A DNA stretch of 64,000 nt from an uncultured Halieaceae bacterium (GTDB lineage Bacteria > Pseudomonadota > Gammaproteobacteria > Pseudomonadales > Halieaceae), in contig CAJWQE010000004.1 of assembly GCA_913045375.1 (NCBI GenBank), positions 1-64,000 of the forward strand, written 5' to 3'. A program made the position numbers and the translations under genes. The notes below the pieces were generated by a model. The model saw only the letters and a list, made by a program, of their open reading frames with translations, had not been told where the DNA came from and made no database searches. Every line of letters starts with the position of its first letter. The first letter of the stretch is position 1. Shown here in pieces: positions 41,978 through 51,770 of this stretch.

Positions 41978-43025
41978 TGAGCTTCAAAGTTGCTTTTTCA
42001 TTGAGTTGCTGGCTCAGGCGTCCAATCGGATTGAAGGGTAGGCCTGCTCCTTCCAAAATCGCAGCGACCTCATCAACTGCCTCTGGTTCAACCGTGACGA
42101 GTAATCCGCCACTGGTTTGTGGGTCGCAGAGAATGGCGCGCTGGGTTTCACTGAGTGTCGGTAAATGCTGTGCAATCGACGCGTAATTGCGGCCCGTTCC
42201 GCCGGGAACACAGTCCTCGTCCACGTAGCGCTCTAAATTCGGCAGTTTTGGGATCTGAGACCAGAAAATCTCGGCATCTAGCGCACTTGCCGTCATGATT
42301 TCAGTCAGGTGTCCCAAAAGACCAAAACCCGTTACATCAGTCAGAGCGTTGACACCTTTAACCCTGGCCAGTGAGGGGCCAATGCCGTTAAGCGAACGCA
42401 TGCTCTGGCTGGCGAGTTCAACGTCACTCGCCTGAGCCTTACCACGTTTTATGGCTGTACTGATGATCCCAACGCCCAACGGTTTGGTCAGGAAAAGGGT
42501 GTCCCCACTTTGAGCGGAGTTGTTCTGTTTTAGGTTTTCGATGTCGACGAGGCCCGACACGGCTAGACCGAAAATGGGCTCTGAGATGTCGATGCTATGG
42601 CCACCTGCCAGTGCAATACCGGCTTCTCGACATGTATGACGTGCGCCAGCCAGTACGCGGCTCGCAATGGCGGGTGCGAGTTTATCCACGGGCCAGCCCA
42701 AGATGGCGATGGCGACAGTGGGATGTCCACCCATGGCATAGATATCACTGATCGCATTGGTTGCCGAAATTTGTCCAAACTCGAAGGGATCATCAACGAT
42801 CGGCGTAAAGAAATCGGTGGTGCTCAGCAGGGCTCTTCCGCCGCCAATATCAATGGCTGCTGCATCATCGCGACTACTGTTCCCCACCAGTAGGGGCGAT
42901 GTGCTGTCCTCGAGTGCATCGATTTCCACAGGGGAGAGAATTTCTCGAAGCGTCTCAGGAGATAATTTGCATCCACAACCAGCGGCTGGGCTGAATTGTG
43001 TCAACTTGATCGTATTTGAGTTCAT
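41970..43025 (-). CDS. selD: Selenide, water dikinase
   Basis: GCGCKLSPETL, NAISDIYAMGG, DVTGFGLLGHL; ATG at 43025 inside longer ORF. Confidence 0.96.
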   Translation of the reverse strand: MNSNTIKLTQFSPAAGCGCKLSPETLREILSPVEIDALEDSTSPLLVGNSSRDDAAAIDIGGGRALLSTTDFFTPIVDDPFEFGQISATNAISDIYAMGGHPTVAIAILGWPVDKLAPAIASRVLAGARHTCREAGIALAGGHSIDISEPIFGLAVSGLVDIENLKQNNSAQSGDTLFLTKPLGVGIISTAIKRGKAQASDVELASQSMRSLNGIGPSLARVKGVNALTDVTGFGLLGHLTEIMTASALDAEIFWSQIPKLPNLERYVDEDCVPGGTGRNYASIAQHLPTLSETQRAILCDPQTSGGLLVTVEPEAVDEVAAILEGAGLPFNPIGRLSQQLNEKATLKLSD

Positions 43026-43095
43026 GGTTACCGCGTTGTCTTGTTTGCCGTGATAGGCGCTCGTATTTGGATTGAAAAAAGGGTCAGAGAGCTTC

Positions 43096-45021
43096 ATGCT
43101 CCCCGAGATGTTCAGTTGTATCTTCCGAAACTCTCGCACAGTAATGGCTTGTTGTCTGCTGTCGCTCGGTCCTCTGGTCGCAGTAGCGACTGAAGTAGAG
43201 GGGGCGGCGAGCCAGATCAGCGATCGTGACAAGTTTAAATCAGCCGTGAGAGAGCTCCGCACCGGAGTGGGGCCACGTTATCAGAGTTTGCGCCAAGAGT
43301 TGGATCATTATCCACTTGCCGTCTACCTCGACGCACTCGTGATTGAGGGAAACTTGCATTACGGCAAGCCTGAGGACGTTAAAGCATTTTTGCGGACGGC
43401 AGGAAGTTCCCCAATTGCCATTCGGACGTTACGTAGTTTCGTACGGCACAAAATAGAGGATCGACGATGGCGTGCTGTCGTTGAGGTGACCGAAGGCTTA
43501 ACGTTGAGCACGGAGCTGACCTGTCACCGCGCGCATGCGCTTTTAATGACAGGGGAAACAGCCGACGCGACACCGCTTTTGAATCGGGTATGGACCGTAG
43601 GTAAGTCTCAAATCAAGGCCTGTGATCCTGCCTTTAAGACTTGGTATAGAAAGTCTGGTCCATCGGACGATGTGGTCTGGAATAGGGCGTTGAAAGCGGC
43701 TGATGCGCGAAACTCAACGTTGCTACGCTACTTAAAAAGATTTGCATCTGCAGAGCTGAGACCCAGCCTGGATGATTTGGGTGAGATTTACCGACGTCCC
43801 GATCGTGTCACCCGCAAGACTCGCGGATCGCTTCCTCGTCAGCGAGATATTGCTTACACGGGCGTGAAGCGATTGGCCAAAGTGAATCCCAAGCGCGCAC
43901 TCGATGCCATGGAGTCCCTGTCGAAAAGATTCGAATTCGATTCAACTCAGCAAACTACGATGAACAGCCTCATTGTTCGTCACAGTTTATTTGCAAAAAG
44001 CGCCGCTCCTGTGGACTGGGTAACATCCCATCTGGCGGAGTTGCGCGATGATGAGCTGACCGAGATTTACCTGAGATCCACGATTGCTGAGGCGGATTGG
44101 TCGAGCTTCAGAACAGGGTATGAGTGGCTGTCTGTGAGTCGTCAGACAAGTGATGAGTGGCGCTATTGGCGCGTTATGGCAGCGGCGCCAGGTGAAGCGG
44201 AGCGATCCGAGGCGGAACTCAATGCGCTGGCAGTAGGCCGGGGCTTTCATGCCTTTCTGGCAGCAGAAATTCTCTCACTACCGCCGAGCCTGGCACGTGA
44301 CGAAGTAGTAGCGTCGCCGGCCGCTGATAATGTCGACGTTGCGCGCGTTCGGGAGCTCATCGCAGTAGGTATGACTTGGGAAGCGAGAAGTGAATTCAGA
44401 GCCGCGCTCGACGATCCTGCTGTGGCTTTGAGCCTTGCAGAGTTAGCCGCTGAATCGGAGTGGCATAGCCTTGCTATTGAAGCCGCAGCTGCGGCGCAGG
44501 CTTGGGGACGCGTGGATTTGCGGTTTCCTGTTGTCTTCGAATCTGAATTTATGAATGCATCCGAGGAGTCAGGCTTGGATGTTGAGGAACTATTTGCTGT
44601 AGCGAGACGAGAGAGCGCGATGGCTGCAGATGCGGTATCTGAGGTTGGCGCGCGAGGGTTGATGCAGCTCATGCCTAGCACCGCTCGTTTAACCGCGCGA
44701 AAGCACAATTATCGGTACAGTCGTTCGCGTTTGATGCGTCCGGGCTACAACACGGCGGTTGGCGCACTGTACTACGCTGACTTGATTGAACAGTACGATG
44801 GCAATCGTGTCTTGGCTTTGGCGGCCTACAACGCAGGCCCCAACCGCGTGAGACGCTGGAGCGAGGGAACCATGAGTGTCGCGCGATGGGTCGACACGAT
44901 TCCGTTCAAAGAGACGCGCGAGTATGTTCGCGCTGTTTTAGCTTACAACGTAATATATCGACTCAAAGCGGGGAAGCCGGCAGAAATGCTGAGTGAAAGT
45001 GAGCGCGATCATCTCTATTGA
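43096..45021 (+). CDS. slt: Soluble lytic murein transglycosylase (Slt70-like)
   Basis: Long helical N-terminal domain and C-terminal SLT domain (ARRESAMAADAVSEVGARGLMQLMP, ALAAYNAGPNRV); start approximate within ORF 43072..45021. Confidence 0.92.
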   Translation: MLPEMFSCIFRNSRTVMACCLLSLGPLVAVATEVEGAASQISDRDKFKSAVRELRTGVGPRYQSLRQELDHYPLAVYLDALVIEGNLHYGKPEDVKAFLRTAGSSPIAIRTLRSFVRHKIEDRRWRAVVEVTEGLTLSTELTCHRAHALLMTGETADATPLLNRVWTVGKSQIKACDPAFKTWYRKSGPSDDVVWNRALKAADARNSTLLRYLKRFASAELRPSLDDLGEIYRRPDRVTRKTRGSLPRQRDIAYTGVKRLAKVNPKRALDAMESLSKRFEFDSTQQTTMNSLIVRHSLFAKSAAPVDWVTSHLAELRDDELTEIYLRSTIAEADWSSFRTGYEWLSVSRQTSDEWRYWRVMAAAPGEAERSEAELNALAVGRGFHAFLAAEILSLPPSLARDEVVASPAADNVDVARVRELIAVGMTWEARSEFRAALDDPAVALSLAELAAESEWHSLAIEAAAAAQAWGRVDLRFPVVFESEFMNASEESGLDVEELFAVARRESAMAADAVSEVGARGLMQLMPSTARLTARKHNYRYSRSRLMRPGYNTAVGALYYADLIEQYDGNRVLALAAYNAGPNRVRRWSEGTMSVARWVDTIPFKETREYVRAVLAYNVIYRLKAGKPAEMLSESERDHLY

Positions 45022-45062
45022 TCGGGCTCGGTCGCAGTCTTTCTGCGGTTAACTGATCAATA
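45016..45062. repeat. Nested inverted repeats after slt
   Basis: TATTGATC (45016-45023)/GATCAATA (45055-45062) enclosing hairpin CGCAG-tcttt-CTGCG (45033-45047). Confidence 0.6.
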
Positions 45063-45097
45063 AGGCACCAACCAGAACAACAACGAAGGAAAATAGT

Positions 45098-46213
45098 ATG
45101 AAAAGTCTCCAAATGCAGTCTTGTGTCCACGAAGAGGGCACGATCGAGTGTGCCTTATTTGAGGTTGATATCGCGTCGCCCAAGGATAACGAGGTGATGG
45201 TCAAGATCGAGGCGTCGCCCATTAACCCTTCCGATCTTGGGCTCATGTTCGGTGCGGCCGATGTCGGTTCGATTCGTGCCTCAGAGCGCAATGGACACCC
45301 GTCTATCGTGCTCGATGTCCCACCGCCTGCAATGCGCGCGATGGCGACCCGAGTTGGAGAGTGGCTTCCGGTCGGAAACGAGGCCTGCGGGACCGTTGTC
45401 GAGGCCGGTGCAAGCCCTGAAGCGCAGGCGCTACTCGGAAAGCGCGTCGCGCTATTCGGTGGGGAAATGTACTCGGACTACCGAACGGTCTCTATTTTTC
45501 AGTGCATTCCCTTGCCCGATAGCACAACGCCAGAGGAGGGAGCCTCGTGCTTCGTAAACCCAATGACGGCTCTTGGCTTCGTAGAAACCATGAAAATGGA
45601 GGGCCACAAGGCAATCGTTCACACAGCGGCGGCCTCGAACCTCGGGCAGATGCTGAACCGTATTTGCCTTAACGACGGCATCCCGTTGGTCAATATTGTG
45701 AGAAGCGAGGATCAGGTTAGTCTCCTTAAGTCTCAAGGCGCTGAGTATGTGGTCAACAGTTCAGATGCGGACTTTGCCGAGCAGTTGACGGCCGCCCTCA
45801 ACGCGACCGGCGCCACCTTGGCATTTGATGCGATTGGTGGTGGAAAGTTGGGTAACGCTATTCTGATGGCCATGGAGGCCGCTGCCGTGCAGCGTATGAC
45901 CGAATGGTCTCGTTATGGTTCGAATGAATTTAAGCAATTGTATATTTACGGTGCGCTCGATCTTGCACCTACCACGCTCAACCGAGGCTATGGCTTCTCA
46001 TGGGGTATTGGCGGCTGGCTTCTAACTCCCTTCATGATGAAGGCAGGTCGGGAGGTGGTAGATCGCATGCAGGCAAGAGTTGTTGCAGAACTCACGACGA
46101 CCTTTGCCAGCGGCTATTCTGACCGAATCTCCCTAGCTGAGTCTGTTACTCCTGGGGCAGGCGCAAAATACGGTGTACGAGCTACGGGTCAAAAGGCACT
46201 CATTACCTTTTAA
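45098..46213 (+). CDS. Zinc-binding / medium-chain dehydrogenase-reductase family protein
   Basis: 371 aa MDR fold; INPSDLG, GNEACGTVVEAG, AASNLGQML. Confidence 0.88.
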   Translation: MKSLQMQSCVHEEGTIECALFEVDIASPKDNEVMVKIEASPINPSDLGLMFGAADVGSIRASERNGHPSIVLDVPPPAMRAMATRVGEWLPVGNEACGTVVEAGASPEAQALLGKRVALFGGEMYSDYRTVSIFQCIPLPDSTTPEEGASCFVNPMTALGFVETMKMEGHKAIVHTAAASNLGQMLNRICLNDGIPLVNIVRSEDQVSLLKSQGAEYVVNSSDADFAEQLTAALNATGATLAFDAIGGGKLGNAILMAMEAAAVQRMTEWSRYGSNEFKQLYIYGALDLAPTTLNRGYGFSWGIGGWLLTPFMMKAGREVVDRMQARVVAELTTTFASGYSDRISLAESVTPGAGAKYGVRATGQKALITF

Positions 46214-46214
46214 C

Positions 46215-46574
46215 TTAGCCACCGGCGAGTTTGCAGGTAAATCCAAGGTGCTCGAGTGCGCTTTTACAGGTTGTGCGCTGATCACCTTGGATTTCGATCT
46301 GCTCGCCTTTAATCGCACCACCCACGCCGCATTTTTGTTTAAGCGTTTTGGAGATGGCTTTTAACTCTGCGGGTGGGACGGGAAGGCCGTTGATAACCGT
46401 CACCGCTTTCCCGCCGCGCCCTTTGGTCTCGCGCGAGATTCTTACAATGCCGTCTCCGACATGGCTGGGCCGGTTGCTTCCGCATACGCAGCCACCGACA
46501 GCCCGGTGACATTGAGGACAAAGTCGACCCTGATCCGTGCTGTACACCGCGTTGCCTTTGATTTTTTTCTTCAT
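46215..46574 (-). CDS. yciH: SUI1/eIF1-like translation initiation factor homolog (YciH)
   Basis: 119 aa; ETKGRGGKAVTVINGLP, LKQKCGVGGAIKGEQIEIQGDQ. Confidence 0.93.
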   Translation of the reverse strand: MKKKIKGNAVYSTDQGRLCPQCHRAVGGCVCGSNRPSHVGDGIVRISRETKGRGGKAVTVINGLPVPPAELKAISKTLKQKCGVGGAIKGEQIEIQGDQRTTCKSALEHLGFTCKLAGG

Positions 46575-46671
46575 GCTGTCTTTGGGGTGGTTTTTACTTC
46601 CCCAGCAAGTTTAGCAGTTGGTATGGTGTGCGGTGCTAGGGGGCGTTCCCATTAACTGAGAAAACAACGAA

Positions 46672-46896
46672 GTGAATAGCCAGAAAACGACAGAGATCGT
46701 CACCGAACTCGAGACTAAAATTGCATTTCTCGAAGCGGCGAATGATGAACTAGAGCGAGCACTGCTGTCACAGCATGAACGCATTGACCGGCTCGATGTC
46801 ATCGTCAACGAGTTGCGAAACCGCATAAAAGAGCAGGCGTCTGTCATCGAAGGACTTGAGAGCATGTCGAGCGAGCCGCCACCCCCTCATTACTAA
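46672..46896 (+). CDS. slyX: SlyX family protein
   Basis: 74 aa coiled coil ending SSEPPPPHY. Confidence 0.88.
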   Translation: MNSQKTTEIVTELETKIAFLEAANDELERALLSQHERIDRLDVIVNELRNRIKEQASVIEGLESMSSEPPPPHY

Positions 46897-46928
46897 AACC
46901 CAAAATAACAAAGAGATACAGACTTATT

Positions 46929-48641
46929 ATGAAACGAATTCTAATATCGCTTGTGGCGTTAGTTGTCGTCGCGGGACTCTATGTTTCTACGCTGGTTTCG
47001 GCGCCTACACCGCCAAACCATCAAGTGTTCGTTGGAGGTGAGGTCCTCACCATGGACGCTGACAACCGAATTGCAGAAGCGGTTAGTGTTCGAGACGGCA
47101 TTATCGAACAAGTGGGCACCACAGCTGAGATTTCGACCCTAATCACAGACAGCACCGCTGTTGTTGATCTTGCCGGACGGACGCTCATCCCGGGTTTTGT
47201 GGATGCGCACGGCCACTTTCCTGGCTCTGGTCAAACCGCTTTTACGGTCGATTTAAATAGCCCTCCGATTGGTGACACCGAGTCTATCCCCGAGTTGCTC
47301 GAAAAATTACGAGCGTTCGGTGAAAAGCGACCTGACGGTTGGTTGATTGGCAGTAACTACGATGACACCTTGCTTGCCGAGAAACGTCACCCCACGCGTG
47401 ACGATCTAGACCTTGTGTCTGCAACTCGACCGATTGCAATCGTGCATGTCTCTGGGCACCTCATGGTGGTTAATTCCGCCGCGCTGGCAGAACTCCATAT
47501 CGATGAAACAACCCCTGATCCCGAGGGCGGTCACATTGTTCGTGATCTGTCCTCGGCCGACCAACGACGACCAAACGGCATTCTCGAGGAGACTGCGACG
47601 CATCACGCGCGAGAAAAAACACTGGATTTATCTGCTTCAGATGTTTGGCAGATGACCAAACTGGCCTCAGCTGAATATTTGGAATACGGCGTTACAACGG
47701 CATCCGCTGGCGGTATGCCAAAGGCACTCGCTAGCCTTCTGGGTCCGATGTCGGAATATAACCAGATACCGTTGCGCGTTGCTCTGTTTCCATGGTTCAA
47801 CGAGGTTGGTAGTGAGCTTGTCAGCGGCGAGGTGACTTTGTCTGAGTTTTCGGGCGGTCGTGTGGTTGTTCCGAGAGTCAAGATTATCGCAGACGGCAGC
47901 ATACAGGGGTTCACCGGGTATCTGAGCCAGCCTTATCACAGGCCATACAAGGGCGATGCTGACTATCGCGGTTATCCCTCCGTGTTGCGCGAGGCACTTT
48001 TCGAGCAGGTAGAGGGTCTCTACAGGCAGCGTGTGCAAGTGGCAATTCACGGTAACGGCGACGCTTCAATTGAAGATGCACTTGACGCTATCGAGGCGGC
48101 CGCATCGAAATACCCATGGCCCGAGGCAAGACCGCTTATCATTCACGCTCAAATGACGCGTAAAGACCAAATTGACCGTATGGCGGCGCTCGGTGTGACA
48201 CCGAGTTTCTTTGCTGCTCACACGTTTTTCTGGGGCGATCGCCATGCCGGTATCTTCATGGGTCCAGAGCGAGCGGCGAATATGAGTCCCGCGAAGTGGG
48301 CTCAAGATGCGGGTGTTCGCTTTTCCTCGCACATGGATACGCCGGTGACGCCCATGAGGCCCCTGCAAGCGGTGTGGAGCCCTGTAGAGCGGAAAACGAA
48401 GACAGGCGTCGTATTAGGGCCGGATCAGCGAATCAATCGTATGAGCGCCTTGCGAGCCGTTACGATTGATGCGGCTTGGCAAGTGTTTATGGATGATGAC
48501 ATTGGTTCCATCGAGCCCGGAAAATTGGCGGACTTGGTGGTCTTGTCGGGAAGTCCATTAACTGCCCCTGATTTGCGGGAATTGCTTGTAGACATGACTC
48601 TTATTGAGGGGGTCACGCATTTTGAACGCGCTGTCGATTAG
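46929..48641 (+). CDS. Amidohydrolase family protein (YtcJ-like) with N-terminal membrane anchor/signal
   Basis: 570 aa; LIPGFVDAHGHFPGSG, IHGNGDASIEDALDAIE, GSIEPGKLADLVVL. Confidence 0.9.
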   Translation: MKRILISLVALVVVAGLYVSTLVSAPTPPNHQVFVGGEVLTMDADNRIAEAVSVRDGIIEQVGTTAEISTLITDSTAVVDLAGRTLIPGFVDAHGHFPGSGQTAFTVDLNSPPIGDTESIPELLEKLRAFGEKRPDGWLIGSNYDDTLLAEKRHPTRDDLDLVSATRPIAIVHVSGHLMVVNSAALAELHIDETTPDPEGGHIVRDLSSADQRRPNGILEETATHHAREKTLDLSASDVWQMTKLASAEYLEYGVTTASAGGMPKALASLLGPMSEYNQIPLRVALFPWFNEVGSELVSGEVTLSEFSGGRVVVPRVKIIADGSIQGFTGYLSQPYHRPYKGDADYRGYPSVLREALFEQVEGLYRQRVQVAIHGNGDASIEDALDAIEAAASKYPWPEARPLIIHAQMTRKDQIDRMAALGVTPSFFAAHTFFWGDRHAGIFMGPERAANMSPAKWAQDAGVRFSSHMDTPVTPMRPLQAVWSPVERKTKTGVVLGPDQRINRMSALRAVTIDAAWQVFMDDDIGSIEPGKLADLVVLSGSPLTAPDLRELLVDMTLIEGVTHFERAVD

Positions 48642-49801
48642 CGTGTTTTGGAGCGCCACGTCCTGAGCTCACTCACCAGAACATCGGGCACTTCTAAGGC
48701 GGCGAAGTGTCCACCACGCGCGAACTGATTGTTGAAGTGCACCAGATCATGGAATCGACCTCGAGCCCACCGTTCGCTTGTACGCATGATTTCTTTAGGG
48801 AAAACACTCAATGCCATAGGGCGGGTGATCGGATTCAGATTAGGGGTGTTAAAGCTCTCCCAATAGAGTCGCGCTGAGGATGCGGCTGAGTTGGTAGCCC
48901 AATACAGCGTAACGTTGTCCAGAAGTTGATCCTTGGAGAGCACGTTTTCAGGATGACGGACGCCGCTTTGCTCGCAATCCATCCAAAAGGCAAATTTTTC
49001 CACGATCCACGCCATTTGACCTGAGGGTGAATCGGCGAGGCCATACCCCAGTGTTTGCGGTCGAGTACTCTGTTGCTTTGAATAACCCGAGTCCCAATCG
49101 TTATAAAACTGGAAGGATTCAAGCGCATCCAGCTCAGCGGGTTGCGGCTCAGCCAAGGTTGTCTCATCCGGCAGCACAATCGGTAGCGTGCAGTGCCCCG
49201 CGGTGCAGGAGGTTTCCTCTTGTAAGAGAATTGCTTGCGTAATGATAGAGCCCCAATCACCACCGTGAGCGTGGAATTCGCTGTAATTCAATCGCCCCAT
49301 AAGCGTTTCCCAGAGAGTGGCGATCTTGGGAACGCCCGTGCCGGTATCTCTGGGTTTGCCCGAAAAACCAAATCCGGGGAGGGCAGGTAGTACCACATGG
49401 AATGCGTCGTCGGGTGTCCCGCCATGCCGCGTTGGATCTGTTAGTGCATCGAGAATGTCGAGGTATTCCAGAACTGACCCGGGCCACCCATGGGTGATCA
49501 GGAGAGGCGTCGCTGCGGTGTGCGGACTGCGCTTGTGGATGAAATGAATCTCCACGCCGTCGATGTCAGTTTTAAAGTTATCGAACGCCCCAAGCCTTTG
49601 CTCGAGACGCGCAAAATCGTACTCATGGGTCCAGTAGGTAAGAAGCTCCGATTGATAACTCAGCGGGACACCTTGACTCCAATCTTCGACTGTTTCGGCC
49701 TCAGGAAGCCGCGTTTGCTTGAGCCGTTGAATGAGGTCTTCAATGACTTCAGTTGATATCGAGGGTGTGAAGGGCCGAATCGTAGTTGAGTCCATGGGCA
49801 T
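48638..49801 (-). CDS. Epoxide hydrolase (alpha/beta hydrolase with EHN domain)
   Basis: 387 aa; N-terminal EHN, HGWPGSVLEYL, HGGDWGSII nucleophile region. Confidence 0.92.
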   Translation of the reverse strand: MPMDSTTIRPFTPSISTEVIEDLIQRLKQTRLPEAETVEDWSQGVPLSYQSELLTYWTHEYDFARLEQRLGAFDNFKTDIDGVEIHFIHKRSPHTAATPLLITHGWPGSVLEYLDILDALTDPTRHGGTPDDAFHVVLPALPGFGFSGKPRDTGTGVPKIATLWETLMGRLNYSEFHAHGGDWGSIITQAILLQEETSCTAGHCTLPIVLPDETTLAEPQPAELDALESFQFYNDWDSGYSKQQSTRPQTLGYGLADSPSGQMAWIVEKFAFWMDCEQSGVRHPENVLSKDQLLDNVTLYWATNSAASSARLYWESFNTPNLNPITRPMALSVFPKEIMRTSERWARGRFHDLVHFNNQFARGGHFAALEVPDVLVSELRTWRSKTR

Positions 49802-49889
49802 ACTCGTGCACAGCTGTGGATTACCTCAACATACGGTGACATGAGATGCGACTCAAGAGGTTGATGGTTGGTGGTGCTCGAGGGTCGTC

Positions 49890-51323
49890 CTATGAAAGTG
49901 TGGCTTTGAGCGTGGATTCAAAATCGTGTTGTAAGCGCGGTTCCAATGCTTTGCGGTCTTCCTGGGACTCAACGTTGTTGCCCAGTAGGTAGGTAGATCG
50001 CGGCTCTCGATCCAAAAATAGTTTGCCCGTAGACAAGGCAGCCTGATTCGATCGAGCCATCCAAACCACGGTGTCCGCGCCCTCGGCATGTGAGCGAAGG
50101 ACGAGTCTTGTCAGGCGACGAAAGAGGGGAAGCGACTTTTGTACACCCGGTGTATCTGACCAGCCGGGATGCATGGCGTTGACAACAATATTGTGGTCTT
50201 GCCATCGCTCTGCCCATACCTCCGTCATGATGCTCAAGGCTCGTTTACACTGTGCGTATGCTCGGGCGCCTCGATAGCCGTCTGAGGTCATGTTAAGTCG
50301 CTTGAGATTTAGGCGCTCCGCATACATGCCGCCGGATACGACGTTGATGATTCGAGCAGTCTCGTCATGATTCTTCAGAAGTGGCAATAGCCGTTCACAC
50401 AGTCTCCACGGAGAGAGCAGTAACAGCGCATAGCTTTTCTCTAACCCCTCAGAGGTCATAGTGTGGTCGTTAAACAACGCACCTGCATTGTTTATCAGGA
50501 CATCGATGGTGTCTCCTTTTGCAAGGAGGCGGTCGATCAGTGCGTCGGTATCCTTCAGGAGACTGAGATCACCGAATTCAAATTCAATATCGGTTCTGCC
50601 CGTAGCTTCTTTGATGGACTTTGCGGTTTGCGCGGCCTTGGCCTCATCTCTGACGACCAGCGTCAATGACGCGCCTGCCGAGGCCAGGTCAATGGCCGCT
50701 GCAAGTCCAATTCCGGAATTGGCGCCAGTGAGGACTACATGGCGGCCTTCCATGCGCTCACTCATTGGTGCCCAGACTTTCCGGCCAGTGACGTACCCAT
50801 GCCGTGTAAACGTCCGAAGCGCACTCAAGGTCTTTGTGTCAGCTTTCGCATTTCGAGCGCTTAGAACGGCTTCATCAGCCGTTGCGGTAAGCGCCGTCTC
50901 CAAACGATCGATCGCCAGCTGACACTGCCTGTCCAGTGCGTCAGCAAGGCTCGGGAAAAGGCGTTCAAGTCCAAGTTTAAAGTGAAATTCTGCGCGATAG
51001 CTGATGGTTGTTCGTCCATCAGACTCGCTTAATTCGATGGTGTCATTGACGTTGAGAAAACTGCTTCTGCCGGCAATCACGATCCGTTCATGTGGGTTAT
51101 GTTCCGTGATGATGTATCGGAATGGGACCGAGAGCGCCCCAATTGCCACGCGTACGGTGAAGTAGGAACCTTTCGCAACGGGTCCCGTTGAATCTTTGCG
51201 GGTAGCCGACACGGCCGGATCCCATTCGATGAGGTTCTGAAGATCACTTAAATAGAGGAAGCAGTCCTCTGCGCATCGCGCAACATTAATCGTCTTGGTA
51301 ATGCCTAACATCACAACTCCCAC
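49890..51323 (-). CDS. SRPBCC (polyketide cyclase-like) domain fused to short-chain dehydrogenase
   Basis: 477 aa; N-terminal ~150 aa SRPBCC-like, C-terminal TGANSGIG, NNAGALF, YAQCK. Confidence 0.85.
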   Translation of the reverse strand: MGVVMLGITKTINVARCAEDCFLYLSDLQNLIEWDPAVSATRKDSTGPVAKGSYFTVRVAIGALSVPFRYIITEHNPHERIVIAGRSSFLNVNDTIELSESDGRTTISYRAEFHFKLGLERLFPSLADALDRQCQLAIDRLETALTATADEAVLSARNAKADTKTLSALRTFTRHGYVTGRKVWAPMSERMEGRHVVLTGANSGIGLAAAIDLASAGASLTLVVRDEAKAAQTAKSIKEATGRTDIEFEFGDLSLLKDTDALIDRLLAKGDTIDVLINNAGALFNDHTMTSEGLEKSYALLLLSPWRLCERLLPLLKNHDETARIINVVSGGMYAERLNLKRLNMTSDGYRGARAYAQCKRALSIMTEVWAERWQDHNIVVNAMHPGWSDTPGVQKSLPLFRRLTRLVLRSHAEGADTVVWMARSNQAALSTGKLFLDREPRSTYLLGNNVESQEDRKALEPRLQHDFESTLKATLS

Positions 51324-51372
51324 AGCATGCGTAGTTCCCTACGCGGCCCTGATGTGCTCAGTTCACCGAGGG

Positions 51373-51702
51373 TTATTCTTCGTGATAGACAATCCGGAGT
51401 GGTTCACCGAAATCGTCGTAGACAATTTGCTTCCGGGGCTGCGGTTTTCGACGTCTGACGGTTTTTGGGGCGCGTTTTAATTGTGACTCGCGCCGACGTC
51501 GCAACGTCTCTATGACATCGTTTACAGGTGTTCGCTGCTGCGGCTTCCCCGTAAAAATAGGCGTCTTGATGGGAGAGATCGCTTCGTCAACCGCACTGAC
51601 CCCTTGCGGCACCGCGCGGATCTCGCCACCACGATCAAGATACGATCGTGTCTGTGACTCGAGTCGACGGCGTATGTCCTGTTTTGACGGCGGTTTCTTC
51701 AC
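51373..51702 (-). CDS. Hypothetical basic protein with YLDRGGEIRAVPQG motif
   Basis: 109 aa ORF, strongly basic, in gap between SDR fusion and acyltransferase. Confidence 0.65.
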   Translation of the reverse strand: MKKPPSKQDIRRRLESQTRSYLDRGGEIRAVPQGVSAVDEAISPIKTPIFTGKPQQRTPVNDVIETLRRRRESQLKRAPKTVRRRKPQPRKQIVYDDFGEPLRIVYHEE

Positions 51703-51770
51703 TGTTTAGCCTCCTCAACATCAGTATAAACCCCAGACCCCGGAATGACAGCGTTGACCTATTTTTGTAA

